Assembly (NCBI GenBank): GCA_910587915.1
Contig: CAJUOB010000030.1
Location: 1 to 30,298 of the forward strand
From: an uncultured Muribaculaceae bacterium
GTDB taxonomy: Bacteria > Bacteroidota > Bacteroidia > Bacteroidales > Muribaculaceae
DNA length: 30,298 nt
Reading direction: 5' to 3'
A program made the translations under genes and the position numbers. The notes below the pieces were generated by a model that was not told the DNA's origin, made no database searches, and worked only from the letters and a program-made list of their open reading frames with translations. Position 1 is the stretch's first letter; every line of letters begins with the position of its first letter. This document shows positions 16,247 to 25,042 of this stretch, piece after piece.

Positions 16247-16277
16247 CAAATATATGAAAATGCCATTCCGCCAGCAA
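16247..16277 (-). promoter_or_regulatory. Promoter of the TolC-adaptor-RND operon
   Basis: The -7 box TATATTTG (16254-16247) fits TAnnTTTG exactly, and TTG at 16277-16275 lies 20 bases upstream as a -33 element. The box ends 28 bases before the ATG. The -33 part lies in the loop of the terminator of the neighbouring upstream gene. Confidence 0.6.
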
Positions 16278-16296
16278 TAGCGCTGGTCGAAATGGC
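16256..16296 (-). terminator. Terminator of the thioredoxin lipoprotein gene
   Basis: An imperfect stem (GCCATT...CCAGC pairing with GCTGG...AATGGC, 16262-16296), read on the minus strand, is followed by ATTTTC. It lies about 50 bases after the thioredoxin lipoprotein stop and overlaps the next promoter. Confidence 0.75.
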
Positions 16297-16344
16297 ATAT
16301 TCTATGGCCTAAATGGACAATATTAACTCCGAAAAGGCGAATGC

Positions 16345-18201
16345 TTAAAGTGCGCCTTTGATTCCTTCCACGAGTTTGGAATGATTGCGGAAGTCGGGAT
16401 GACCGACAGCTTTGCCGTTGCGGTCCACGAGGATGTAGAAGGGAATACCGTCGACATTGAAGCGACTACGGATTGCGGCAATCTGTTCGGGCGATACCAT
16501 GTGGTGCTCGCCTTTGATATTTGGAAGCATTGCAATGTAGTCGTTGACGTCGGAACTTTCATCGGCGATGTATATCCACACGATGTCGTCGTCGGCGAGT
16601 TCGCCTGTCTTCAGGGGCTCGTTGGCCTTGAGGGCATTGCGGCAAGGACCACACCATGTGTTCCAGAGGTCTACGAGCACCACTTTGCCCTTATGGGGAG
16701 CAACGATGGCATCGAACAGCTGGTCGGCAGGTACGTCGGGATTGGCGGTAGTTTTCTGCTTGACGACTTCGTAGAGTTTTGTCGATTCGTCGTTGAGGGT
16801 CTTTGCGGCCTTGGCGTAGAAGGGATCGGATAGGTTCTCGAGACGTGCGATATCGGCTGCATCGAGTTTTGCCGCTTTGGCGCGGCCATATGCCTTGCTG
16901 TAGGTAGGGATATCGGAGAAGATACCGCCGGTGATGCCGTAGTCGGCCCAGTTGAGGCCAACGCGGGGGTTGGGTGTGAATGTGCTTATAACCCAAGGCT
17001 GCAGCAGGTAGCTTTTCTTTGTGGTGTCGAAGCCTTTGGCTACGCTGGCATAGTTTTCGGGCGAGAATTCGATCTTCACGGAGTCGCGGATACCGTCTTC
17101 ACCTTTTTCGCGGTAGTATTTGTTGGCGAGTATTCCCCATGCGTTCTCCATGTTGTCGAGTGCTTCGACGTCGATGATTTCGCAGGCATACTGCTTTGCT
17201 CCTTCGGGTAGGTTGGATGCGGCGATCTTGGCCTTGGCGTTGTCGCGGGCTTCGATAAGGGCGGCTGTGAATTGGTCGCCGTTCATGTGCCAGTCGAAGT
17301 TTATGTCCATTCCATAGCCTTCCATGTTGCTCTTGGCGCGATTGAGGGCTGCGTAGTGTCCGTTGTCGTAGAGGTAGGATGTGGTGGGCTTGAAGTTCTC
17401 GGGGTCGCGCTGATTGAGGATGAAGTCCGAGAAGAATTCCGGTGCCACATATATGTCGGTGGCAACGCCGGGTGCTACCAGAACGTTCTCTGAAGAGAGA
17501 CTCTTGATGTCGCCGCCGGAAAAGCTTACAGAGGTGGGACCGTAGAGTATCGGAGTGACAGTGCCTTCGCCGTTAGCGTCGAGCTCGACGTCGACCTTCG
17601 ACGACTCATTCATGTTCTGGAGATAGACAGTGGCTGTTTTGCCATACTCCGGACGCCATGCCGGAACGTGGATGCGCAGCTCGGTGGGAGCAACTTCGAG
17701 CACTGGCTCGATGTCGACGTTGGTAAGGTCGATGTCGCGTGCTTCCTTTGGAAGCGCGGCGGGGTAGAGCGGAGCTGCGGCAGGATTGCCGGTGACGTCG
17801 ATGCCGTAGAGAGTCCAGCCCTCGGGGGTTCCTTCGGTGAAGTCTATGCTTTTGGTGTCGAGGGGTACAGGGGCGAATGTGAGAGTGAAGTCTGCCTCAC
17901 CGCTCTCGGGCATTGTGAACTGCTGTCCGAGTTCGATACCTTCGGCGTTGACGATGGCGTAGTCTTTGCCATCGGCCACAATGTGCGATTCCGGTGCAAG
18001 CTGTATCCACCATCCGGGACGGAACTGTGCGTGAATGGTGAGTACGGTTGCCGAGTCGTTGAGTTCGACTTTGGTAACGTCGATGGTATTACCGTTGGTA
18101 GCGGCAATCGATGGGTTCTCGATGGTTCGTGGCTGCGGAGAGGAGCAAGCTGCGAGCAGCATCAAAGCCACAGAAGCGAGGGCGATGAGAGCTTTTTTCA
18201 T
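16345..18201 (-). CDS. Large TlpA-like thioredoxin-fold lipoprotein
   Basis: A 618-residue envelope protein. Its signal ends L-L-A-A-C with Cys19 as the lipidation site. The C-terminal 130 residues are a TlpA/ResA-like thioredoxin domain with the active site W516-C-G-P-C520. The N-terminal 480 residues include beta-rich segments (to about 260) and a helical part (about 280-480) that I do not recognise beyond what is common in Bacteroidetes thioredoxin lipoproteins. It is expected to reduce or isomerise disulfides in the periplasm. It is a single gene, between a promoter-hairpin region and a terminator. Confidence 0.87.
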   Translation of the reverse strand: MKKALIALASVALMLLAACSSPQPRTIENPSIAATNGNTIDVTKVELNDSATVLTIHAQFRPGWWIQLAPESHIVADGKDYAIVNAEGIELGQQFTMPESGEADFTLTFAPVPLDTKSIDFTEGTPEGWTLYGIDVTGNPAAAPLYPAALPKEARDIDLTNVDIEPVLEVAPTELRIHVPAWRPEYGKTATVYLQNMNESSKVDVELDANGEGTVTPILYGPTSVSFSGGDIKSLSSENVLVAPGVATDIYVAPEFFSDFILNQRDPENFKPTTSYLYDNGHYAALNRAKSNMEGYGMDINFDWHMNGDQFTAALIEARDNAKAKIAASNLPEGAKQYACEIIDVEALDNMENAWGILANKYYREKGEDGIRDSVKIEFSPENYASVAKGFDTTKKSYLLQPWVISTFTPNPRVGLNWADYGITGGIFSDIPTYSKAYGRAKAAKLDAADIARLENLSDPFYAKAAKTLNDESTKLYEVVKQKTTANPDVPADQLFDAIVAPHKGKVVLVDLWNTWCGPCRNALKANEPLKTGELADDDIVWIYIADESSDVNDYIAMLPNIKGEHHMVSPEQIAAIRSRFNVDGIPFYILVDRNGKAVGHPDFRNHSKLVEGIKGAL

Positions 18202-18288
18202 AAGATAAATATAAATTATTTAAGAGGTTTTTCAGGCGGGTGATGTGGCGTTTCCTCCTGTGTCAGGGGCAATCGGCGTATAGTGGAC

Positions 18289-18333
18289 GCCATTCAGGAA
18301 TGAGGTTGAAGAATACCGACATTCCTGAATGGC
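18289..18333. repeat. Long perfect inverted repeat at the thioredoxin gene promoter
   Basis: A 14-base perfect inverted repeat, GCCATTCAGGAATG (18289-18302) with its complement at 18320-18333, around a 17-base loop. It starts 13 bases after the M56 gene stop and its far arm touches the -7 box of the thioredoxin lipoprotein gene. It may be a terminator for the M56 operon, though no U-run follows, or an operator over the next transcription start. Confidence 0.7.
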
Positions 18334-18340
18334 AAAGGTA
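18333..18340 (-). promoter_or_regulatory. -7 promoter box of the thioredoxin lipoprotein gene
   Basis: TACCTTTG on the minus strand matches TAnnTTTG and lies about 130 bases before the ATG. A good -33 TTTG was not found. The inverted repeat at 18289-18333 begins at the last base of this box. Confidence 0.5.
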
Positions 18341-18346
18341 GTTAAA

Positions 18347-20254
18347 TTATTTGGAATCCGCTCTCTTTGTGGTGATTTGTATCACACCGTTCGGATAATC
18401 GGATCGGTCTTTGAACACTGTAATCGATTCTATATCCGAAGGGATCGGCAGATCTCCCGCCATGAGCTTTCCATCGACGAATATGGCAGGGTCGTCGGGA
18501 TGTCCGAGCATGATGCTGTCGGACTTGATGTGAAGCGCTGTGTGGCTATGGACGGTGATGTTGTTCCCGGCAACCACATCGGCTTTCTCTCGTGTGCCGT
18601 ATCCGATGACAACGATATCATCGTTGGATGTTTTACTGTCAGATTTTTTGTCGCCCTTAAGAGAGAAGTTTACAGGGAGCGAGTAGGTGGAAACCACCGG
18701 CTTGCCATCGGAGATTGCCGGAATCCATGCCGGCATTGACTTTGCCACCCGTATTGCTTCTGTGTCGAGATCGGAGCCGGCGCTTTGGTCTATGTTGAAG
18801 TCGGAAAGGCTACCATCTGTTCCGACGGTGAACCGCACTATTACACGTCCTTGACGACCTTGGTCCATAGCTGCCGCGGGATAATTGAGATTTGATGCCA
18901 GAAAGCGGAACATTTCTGCTTCTCCACCCGGGAATGATGCATATTGCTCCGGTCGGACCGGAGTAAAGGTGGCGTTGAAGACATTGCCGCTCGACAACTT
19001 GAATGATACCGGGATAGTATATTCTGCGTCGACGGGCTTGCCACCGGCAGTGGCCGGCGTCCAGTCGGGCATTGAGGATACCACGCGGAGCGCTTCGGCG
19101 TCGAGGTCTTCGCCTAAGCTGTGGTCTATCCGGAAATCGGATAGTTTACCATTGTGCCCCACAGTGAAGCGGACTACAACGCGCCCCTGTCGGTTCTCGT
19201 CGATCGCTTTCGTCGGATATTTTATATTCTCGGCAAGATAACGCATCATAGCAGCTTCGCCACCGGGGAACGATGCGTGGGTGTCGACCGAGGAGATGCC
19301 GGCGATTTTGTCGGTTTCGATTTTTTCACTAACTTTGTCGGGTGTGGCAGCGACGCTTTCGAGCGAGGCAGACCGCATGTCGGCAAGACCGGCTGCGATT
19401 GCCGGAATGTTGACCACGGCCACGGCCAGCATAGGTGCCGCGGCAAGGACAAGGCCGCGCAAGCGGCGCAGTCCACTGTTCTTTTCTTTGTACATCATTG
19501 TAATACGTTTTTTAAGTTTACTGTGATTAAGGCTGTTGGCAAGCGACTGGAAACGAGTGCCTACGGCCTTTTTTATTAGTAACATCTGGTATGTGCGCGG
19601 GTCGATTCCCGATGCGAGCACCGAGTCGTCGGCCTGATATTCGTGCACGGTCTTGAGTTCCTCGCGCATGAGCCATGCCGCGGGGTTGTACCACAATAAG
19701 ATGCATACGAGCTGAGCCACAATCATGTCGATGGAGTGGCGGCATCGTATGTGCGCCAATTCGTGGGCAGTGATAGCTTCTCCGGCAGAAGCGTAGTCGT
19801 CCTCGCCCATAACTATGTATCTACCCCAGCTGAACGGAGCCACTTTTCCGGCAGGCAGCAACACGAGTATGCGCGTGCCGATGTGCATGTGGTGTCCGCT
19901 GCGCACCAGGCGTATCAGTTTTATTGCCGTGCTTGCGGTCCATAGTGCTACTGCGGCCGCGCCGACGGTATATATACATATTAATATTACGGGCCAGACG
20001 GGAGTGTCGGCTACCGGAGCGGAAACGATGATCTGGGCGGTGATTTCGCCGAAATCGATTGTGGCAGGAGCGTGGTAGGGGAACCATTGCACCTTGCTCA
20101 GTGGCCATGCGGCCATGGCAATGGCGTATATGCCCAGGAGCACGGCGCGGTTGAGGGACATCTGTTTCTCACCGGCCATCACCCACTTGTAGAGCAGGTA
20201 TCCGGCCAGCAGGAATATGCCGGTATAGACCGTATATGCGAGTAGTCCGCCCAT
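18347..20254 (-). CDS. M56 (BlaR1-like) metallopeptidase with two TonB C-terminal domains and a plug-like tail
   Basis: A 635-residue membrane protein. The N-terminal about 300 residues have four or so membrane segments and an M56 zinc-protease motif, H164-E-L-A-H168. Two near-identical TonB C-terminal domains follow at about 327-420 and 439-535, each opening A-S-F-P-G-G-E-A and containing G-R-V-x-V-R-F-T-V-G. The last about 90 residues (I-G-Y-G-T, then I-F-V-D-G-K, then Y-P-N-G-V-I-Q-I-T-T-K) resemble the plug domain of a TonB-dependent receptor. Two bases separate it from the BlaI-type repressor, so the pair is probably a signal-protease and repressor system. The ligand is unknown. Confidence 0.87.
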   Translation of the reverse strand: MGGLLAYTVYTGIFLLAGYLLYKWVMAGEKQMSLNRAVLLGIYAIAMAAWPLSKVQWFPYHAPATIDFGEITAQIIVSAPVADTPVWPVILICIYTVGAAAVALWTASTAIKLIRLVRSGHHMHIGTRILVLLPAGKVAPFSWGRYIVMGEDDYASAGEAITAHELAHIRCRHSIDMIVAQLVCILLWYNPAAWLMREELKTVHEYQADDSVLASGIDPRTYQMLLIKKAVGTRFQSLANSLNHSKLKKRITMMYKEKNSGLRRLRGLVLAAAPMLAVAVVNIPAIAAGLADMRSASLESVAATPDKVSEKIETDKIAGISSVDTHASFPGGEAAMMRYLAENIKYPTKAIDENRQGRVVVRFTVGHNGKLSDFRIDHSLGEDLDAEALRVVSSMPDWTPATAGGKPVDAEYTIPVSFKLSSGNVFNATFTPVRPEQYASFPGGEAEMFRFLASNLNYPAAAMDQGRQGRVIVRFTVGTDGSLSDFNIDQSAGSDLDTEAIRVAKSMPAWIPAISDGKPVVSTYSLPVNFSLKGDKKSDSKTSNDDIVVIGYGTREKADVVAGNNITVHSHTALHIKSDSIMLGHPDDPAIFVDGKLMAGDLPIPSDIESITVFKDRSDYPNGVIQITTKRADSK

Positions 20255-20256
20255 GG

Positions 20257-20640
20257 TTATTTATTGTTCTGGCGCTCGACCATGTCGATGATCTCGCGAA
20301 GTTCCTCGAGCGATATTTTCTCGTCCTCGACAAGAGCCGATACCACCGAGCTGTAGCTGTTGTTGAAGTAGCTTTTCACCACCCGGGCAAGTGTGCTGCC
20401 GGCAAGATCGGCCGAGCTGACAGCCGCACCATAGACGTATGCGCCGTTTCGCTCGCCGACATGGGCCACGAAGCCTTTGTCGATGAGTATACGCACGATA
20501 GTCGACACGGTGTTGAAGTGCGGTTTGGGGTCGGAATATGTGGCCAGGAGTTCGCGCACGGTCTGCGGACCGGCATTCCAAAGGCGTTCCATTATCTCAG
20601 CTTCCTTATCGGTAAGTTTTTTTGGTTTTTCTTTTCGCAT
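20257..20640 (-). CDS. BlaI/MecI-type transcriptional repressor
   Basis: A 127-residue winged-helix regulator: L-T-D-K-E-A-E-I-M-E-R-L-W near the start, then T-V-S-T-I-V-R-I-L-I-D-K-G-F as recognition helix, and a C-terminal dimerisation helix (about 105-125). BlaI proteins are cut by their M56 partner to lift repression. Partner gene follows after two bases. Possible targets are its own promoter and the divergent ABC efflux operon. Confidence 0.92.
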   Translation of the reverse strand: MRKEKPKKLTDKEAEIMERLWNAGPQTVRELLATYSDPKPHFNTVSTIVRILIDKGFVAHVGERNGAYVYGAAVSSADLAGSTLARVVKSYFNNSYSSVVSALVEDEKISLEELREIIDMVERQNNK

Positions 20641-20663
20641 AACTAAAGTGATAGTTTTCAGGG

Positions 20664-20694
20664 CAAAGGTATAAACTATTTTCTTAGTCGCAAA
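20664..20694 (-). promoter_or_regulatory. Promoter of the BlaI/M56 operon
   Basis: TTTG (20694-20691), 19 bases, then TACCTTTG (20671-20664), a textbook Bacteroidetes sigma-factor site, 24 bases before the BlaI ATG. Confidence 0.78.
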
Positions 20695-20701
20695 ATTTTT
20701 T

Positions 20702-20717
20702 TGTGAAAAAAATCACA
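20702..20717. promoter_or_regulatory. CRP-like palindrome in the BlaI/ABC divergent region
   Basis: TGTGA, six A, then TCACA forms a perfect 16-base palindrome of the CRP/FNR form. It lies just upstream of the BlaI-operon -33 element and about 70 bases before the ABC ATPase start, so it could affect either direction. It may also bind the BlaI-type repressor. Function is inferred from symmetry and location only. Confidence 0.4.
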
Positions 20718-20787
20718 TCAATGTAATTATCGGCGCTCCATAAGCGTCGTATTGACAAAAAACATTCAACCATCTACATCTATAGAC

Positions 20788-21459
20788 ATGATCATTTCAC
20801 TACACGACGTCAACAAGACCTATCCGGGCATTGTGCCGCTGCACGTTCTCAAGGATATAAACCTTGAGATAGAGCGTGGGGAGCTTGTGTCGATAATGGG
20901 AGCTTCGGGCAGCGGCAAGTCGACCTTGCTCAATATCCTCGGCATCCTCGACAGCTACGACAGCGGCGACTATGTGCTCGACGGGCTCGAGATAAAGAAT
21001 CTGAGCGAGAACCGTGCCGCCGAAATCCGCAACCGCAAGATAGGCTTCGTATTCCAGTCGTTCAATCTCATAAATTATAAGAATGCACTCGAGAATGTGG
21101 CGTTGCCGCTGTTCTACCAGGGAGTTGGACGCCGCAAGCGCAATGCCCTTGCCATGGAGCAACTCGAGCGTATGGGTCTCGCCGACCGCGCGCACCATCT
21201 GCCCGGCGAGCTGTCGGGTGGCCAGAAACAGCGTGTGGCAATTGCACGCGCCCTTGTGACCAAGCCGGCCATAATTCTTGCCGATGAGCCTACCGGAGCT
21301 CTCGACAGCCATACCTCTAAAGAGGTGATGGAGGTATTCCGGCAGCTTAATGCCGATGGCATGACAGTGGTGATAGTGACACACGATCCCGGAGTGGGTG
21401 CTGCTACCAACCGTGTGATCCGTATTGTGGACGGTGTAATAGATAACGGCGATGTTTGA
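20788..21459 (+). CDS. ABC transporter ATPase, MacB/LolD type
   Basis: A 223-residue nucleotide-binding subunit. Walker A is G-A-S-G-S-G-K-S-T at 38-46, Q-loop Gln90, signature L-S-G-G-Q at 142-146, Walker B I-I-L-A-D-E-P at 162-168 and H-loop His199. Length fits the MacB/LolD group. I chose the ATG at 20788; the TTG at 20752 would add 12 residues without family match. It overlaps the first permease by eight bases. Powers the tripartite efflux or lipoprotein-type exporter encoded in the following four genes. Confidence 0.93.
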   Translation: MIISLHDVNKTYPGIVPLHVLKDINLEIERGELVSIMGASGSGKSTLLNILGILDSYDSGDYVLDGLEIKNLSENRAAEIRNRKIGFVFQSFNLINYKNALENVALPLFYQGVGRRKRNALAMEQLERMGLADRAHHLPGELSGGQKQRVAIARALVTKPAIILADEPTGALDSHTSKEVMEVFRQLNADGMTVVIVTHDPGVGAATNRVIRIVDGVIDNGDV

Positions 21460-22672
21460 TCTTCTGGGAGAAATAGTGCAGACGCTGCGCAACAACCGTC
21501 TGCGTACCATCCTGACGGGAGTATCGGTGTCGTGGGGCATATTCATGCTCATAGTGCTGCTCGGTGCGAGTCGCGGCGTACGCAATGCTTTCGAATCGAA
21601 CTGGGATAAGAGCGAGACTAACACCATCCAGTTCTGGAGCGGTGTGACATCGATGCCTTACAATGGCTATAAGGATGGCCGCTACATAGAGCTGAAAAGC
21701 AGCGACATCGACGCTGTGAAGCAGGATAATGAGGAATTGGTGAGCGATGCCATAGCTTTCGCGAGCCTCGACTCGGCGAAGATAACTACGTCGAAAGATG
21801 TGGTTAGTGGCGGTTTTGAGGCTGTATACCCCAAGGCTCAGGCAACCAATAATATTGAGATGAAATATGGCCGCTATGTCAACGATGCCGATATACGCGA
21901 CGCCCGTCGTACTATGGTGATATCGTCGAAGAACGCGCGGTTGCTTTTCGAGAGCGATTCGGTGGCCGTTGGCCGAACCGTAAGCTGTATGGGTCTGGCC
22001 TGGACCATAGTCGGTGTATACGACCACCGTTGGCGCTCGCAGTCATATGTGCCATATACAGCATACAAGGCCGTGACCGGAAATACCGACAAGGCTTATT
22101 CGCTTATAGTGAATGTGGAAGGCCTCGAAACAGAGGCCGACGGTGATGCTGCCGAGAAGGCTTTGCGTGCCACTCTCGGACGTCAGCATCAATTCCATGC
22201 CGACGACCGCAATGCCCTTTGGTCGTGGAACGGATTCAACAGCTACCTCACCAACAGCGCCGCAATGGGCTATCTCAATATGGCTGTATGGGTGATAGGT
22301 ATCTTCACCTTGCTGACGGGTATAGTAGGCGTGAGCAATATCATGTTCGTGTCGGTGCGTGAGCGCACCCACGAAATCGGTATACGCCGCGCTATCGGTG
22401 CCAAGCCGCGGTCGATTCTCGGACAGGTGCTGTGCGAGAGTGTGGCCCTTACGGCATTCTTCGGCTACATAGGCATTGTAGCGGGCACACTGTCGCTTCA
22501 GGCACTTAATGCAGTGCTTGGCGATATGGATGGCTTCAAGAATGCCACAGTGGATATATCGATAGCTATAGAAGTGACCGTGGCCTTGATAGTGGCCGGC
22601 GCCATGGCCGGATTCTTCCCGGCTCTCAAGGCGATAAAAGTGAAACCAGTAGAAGCGCTACGCGACGAATAA
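21452..22672 (+). CDS. MacB/FtsX-type ABC permease (first)
   Basis: A 406-residue inner-membrane subunit. One membrane helix lies near residues 17-38, a periplasmic MacB-type domain follows to about 275, then three C-terminal helices. The conserved cytoplasmic stretch V-R-E-R-T-H-E-I-G-I-R-R-A-I-G-A is typical of the family. The C-terminal V-K-P-V-E-A-L-R-D-E is also typical. Its start overlaps the ATPase gene by eight bases, suggesting translational coupling. It likely dimerises with the second permease. Confidence 0.93.
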   Translation: MFDLLGEIVQTLRNNRLRTILTGVSVSWGIFMLIVLLGASRGVRNAFESNWDKSETNTIQFWSGVTSMPYNGYKDGRYIELKSSDIDAVKQDNEELVSDAIAFASLDSAKITTSKDVVSGGFEAVYPKAQATNNIEMKYGRYVNDADIRDARRTMVISSKNARLLFESDSVAVGRTVSCMGLAWTIVGVYDHRWRSQSYVPYTAYKAVTGNTDKAYSLIVNVEGLETEADGDAAEKALRATLGRQHQFHADDRNALWSWNGFNSYLTNSAAMGYLNMAVWVIGIFTLLTGIVGVSNIMFVSVRERTHEIGIRRAIGAKPRSILGQVLCESVALTAFFGYIGIVAGTLSLQALNAVLGDMDGFKNATVDISIAIEVTVALIVAGAMAGFFPALKAIKVKPVEALRDE

Positions 22673-22675
22673 GCC

Positions 22676-23926
22676 ATGAAATCGACATCTATTTTCGACA
22701 TTGAGAACTGGCGCGAAATCACGGCCACTCTCGCGCGCAACAAGACGCGCACTTTCCTCACGGCCTTCGGCATATTCTGGGGTACGGCCATGCTGGCCAT
22801 GCTCTGGGGTGGCTCGCAGGGGTTCAAGGGTATGATGTACCGTAACTTCGACGGTTTCGCCACCAATATGGGCGCGGTTTTCCCGGGAACCAGAAGCATA
22901 TCCTACAAGGGTTTCAACAAGGGCTCGTGGTGGAATCTTACCGTGCAGGATATCGACAATATACGCCGCGTGGCCCCCTATATCGAGAATTCGAGCATGA
23001 TGTACCGCTCGTGGGTAAGCGCCTCGTATGCCGATAAAAGCAAGAGCAGCGGCGTGCTTGGTGTAGAGGATACCTACACCAAGCTCATGGAGCCGGTGGT
23101 GTATGAAGGGCGCTTCATCAACGAGTCGGACGTACGGTCGTATGGCAAGGTCTGCGTTATAGGCCGCAATATGGCAACCGAGCTTTTCGGAGAGGAATCT
23201 CCGGTGGGTAAATCGGTGAATCTTGCCAATGTATACTTCACGGTTGTCGGTGTGGCCGGGCAGCGTGGCGAGGCCAGCATAATGGGTCGTGTCGACGACA
23301 ATTTTTTTATTCCTGCGAGCACCATGCGGCGTGCCTTCAACCGCGGTAATACGGTCGATGCGTTCATGTACACCTCGGTGCGAGGGCATAAACCATCGGA
23401 CAACGAGCCTTATATCCGCCGCTTGCTGAGCGCGGCGCATTCAATCCACCCCGACGACGAACGTGCCGTAAGTTTCATGGATGTTTCTGAGATGTTCGAG
23501 ATGGCCAACAATCTTTTCCTCGGCATAAGTCTGCTTGCGCTTTTCGTAGGCCTGGGATCGCTGATGGCCGGAGTGATCGGTGTGGGCAATATAATGTGGA
23601 TCATAGTGAAGGAGCGCACACACGAGTTCGGTGTTCGCCGAGCCATCGGTGCCAAGCCGGCCGACATAACGGTGCAGGTACTCTCGGAGAGTGTGCTCCT
23701 GACTCTGGTAGCCGGTATCGCCGGTGTGTGCTTTGCCTCGCTGGTGCTTGCCGGTGCCGATCAGGCGACCTATACCCCCCTCAACGGCTATGCCGGATTT
23801 CAGATAAGTTTCACCACGGCGATGATAATAGTGGGTGCGTTCTTCGTGCTCGGCACGGCTGCGGGTACCTTGCCTGCAATCAAGGCCATGCGCATCAAGC
23901 CTATCGAAGCCTTACGCGATAAATAA
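22676..23926 (+). CDS. MacB/FtsX-type ABC permease (second)
   Basis: A 416-residue paralogue of the preceding permease with the same plan: N-terminal helix, large periplasmic domain, three C-terminal helices, and V-K-E-R-T-H-E-F-G-V-R-R-A-I-G-A followed by a terminal K-P-I-E-A-L-R-D-K. Starts three bases after the first permease stop. A pair of different permeases with one ATPase gene points to a heterodimeric MacB-like transporter. What it moves is not evident. Confidence 0.93.
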   Translation: MKSTSIFDIENWREITATLARNKTRTFLTAFGIFWGTAMLAMLWGGSQGFKGMMYRNFDGFATNMGAVFPGTRSISYKGFNKGSWWNLTVQDIDNIRRVAPYIENSSMMYRSWVSASYADKSKSSGVLGVEDTYTKLMEPVVYEGRFINESDVRSYGKVCVIGRNMATELFGEESPVGKSVNLANVYFTVVGVAGQRGEASIMGRVDDNFFIPASTMRRAFNRGNTVDAFMYTSVRGHKPSDNEPYIRRLLSAAHSIHPDDERAVSFMDVSEMFEMANNLFLGISLLALFVGLGSLMAGVIGVGNIMWIIVKERTHEFGVRRAIGAKPADITVQVLSESVLLTLVAGIAGVCFASLVLAGADQATYTPLNGYAGFQISFTTAMIIVGAFFVLGTAAGTLPAIKAMRIKPIEALRDK

Positions 23927-23943
23927 TTTAAATATATTATCTT

Positions 23944-25038
23944 ATGAAGAAGTTTTTTCGCATTATGCTATGGACGGTTATCGGCTTGCTATTTGTGAGT
24001 ACCTTCGTCTATCTCTATCTTAATTCTCAGGAAAAGAAAGACAGTTATCAGACTGTTAAACCGGAATTTGCCACCATCGAACGTTCGACCGTGCTTACCG
24101 GAAAAGTCGAGCCGCGTGATGAAATCGACATCAAGCCGCAGATTTCCGGTATCATCACCGAAATCGAGGTTGAGGCCGGCGACCGAGTGAACGCCGGCGA
24201 CGTGATAGCGCGTATCAAGGTTATTCCCGAGGCTTCCCAGCTGTCGTCGGCACAGAGCCGGGTGAATCTTGCCGAGATAGAGCTTCGCGATGCAAAGGTG
24301 AAGTTCGACCGCGATGCCGATCTATATGCCAAGAAGGTGATATCGCGCGAGGAATATGAGACTTCCGAGAAAACCTATAACCGTGCCAAGGAAGAGCTTG
24401 CCTCGGCCGAGGATGCGTTCCGTATCGTGCGGGAAGGTGTGAGCCAGTACAATGCCAAGGAGAGCAATACGCTTGTGCGTGCCACCATCACGGGTCTTGT
24501 GCTCGATGTGCCTGTGAAAGTGGGCTCGTCGGTGATTCAGGCAAATACTTTCAACGACGGCACTACCATAGCCACAGTCGCAGATATGAATAATCTGATA
24601 TTCAAAGGTAAAGTCGATGAGACAGAGGTAGGACTGCTGCATGTGGGCATGCCGATGGAGATAACTATAGGCGCATTGCCCGATAGCAAGCCAACTGCCA
24701 TTATCGAATATATAGCCCCCAAAGGGACCGATACCAGCGGTGCGAATACATTCGAAATCAAGGCTGCCCTGACTTTGGATAATGTGGATGCCGTCCGTGC
24801 CGGCTACAGTGCCAATGCATCGGTGACACTTGCCAAGGCAGAGAATGTGCTTGCAGTGCCCGAAGGGGTGGTGGAATTTGCCGGCGACAGCACATATGTG
24901 TATGTGATGACCGACAGTCTGCCCGAACCTAAGTTCGAGCGCCGTGCCATAGTCGGCGGTATGACCGACGGCATACGTCTTGAGGTGAAAGAAGGTATTG
25001 ATTCTACTGCTGTGTTGCGCGGCGACAAGGTGAAGTGA
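23944..25038 (+). CDS. HlyD/MacA-type periplasmic adaptor
   Basis: A 364-residue adaptor with an N-terminal membrane anchor (about 5-25). Lipoyl half-motifs (V-E-A-G-D-R-V-N-A-G-D-V and R-A-T-I-T-G-L-V) flank a coiled hairpin of about 95-165, and a beta-barrel region follows. It links the permease pair with the channel encoded next. Begins 17 bases after the second permease. Confidence 0.93.
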   Translation: MKKFFRIMLWTVIGLLFVSTFVYLYLNSQEKKDSYQTVKPEFATIERSTVLTGKVEPRDEIDIKPQISGIITEIEVEAGDRVNAGDVIARIKVIPEASQLSSAQSRVNLAEIELRDAKVKFDRDADLYAKKVISREEYETSEKTYNRAKEELASAEDAFRIVREGVSQYNAKESNTLVRATITGLVLDVPVKVGSSVIQANTFNDGTTIATVADMNNLIFKGKVDETEVGLLHVGMPMEITIGALPDSKPTAIIEYIAPKGTDTSGANTFEIKAALTLDNVDAVRAGYSANASVTLAKAENVLAVPEGVVEFAGDSTYVYVMTDSLPEPKFERRAIVGGMTDGIRLEVKEGIDSTAVLRGDKVK

Positions 25039-25042
25039 TGCT

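Noticed and set aside
20752..20787. TTG start for the ABC ATPase
   Set aside because: It would add 12 residues that match nothing in the family; ATG at 20788 begins exactly where ATPase similarity begins.
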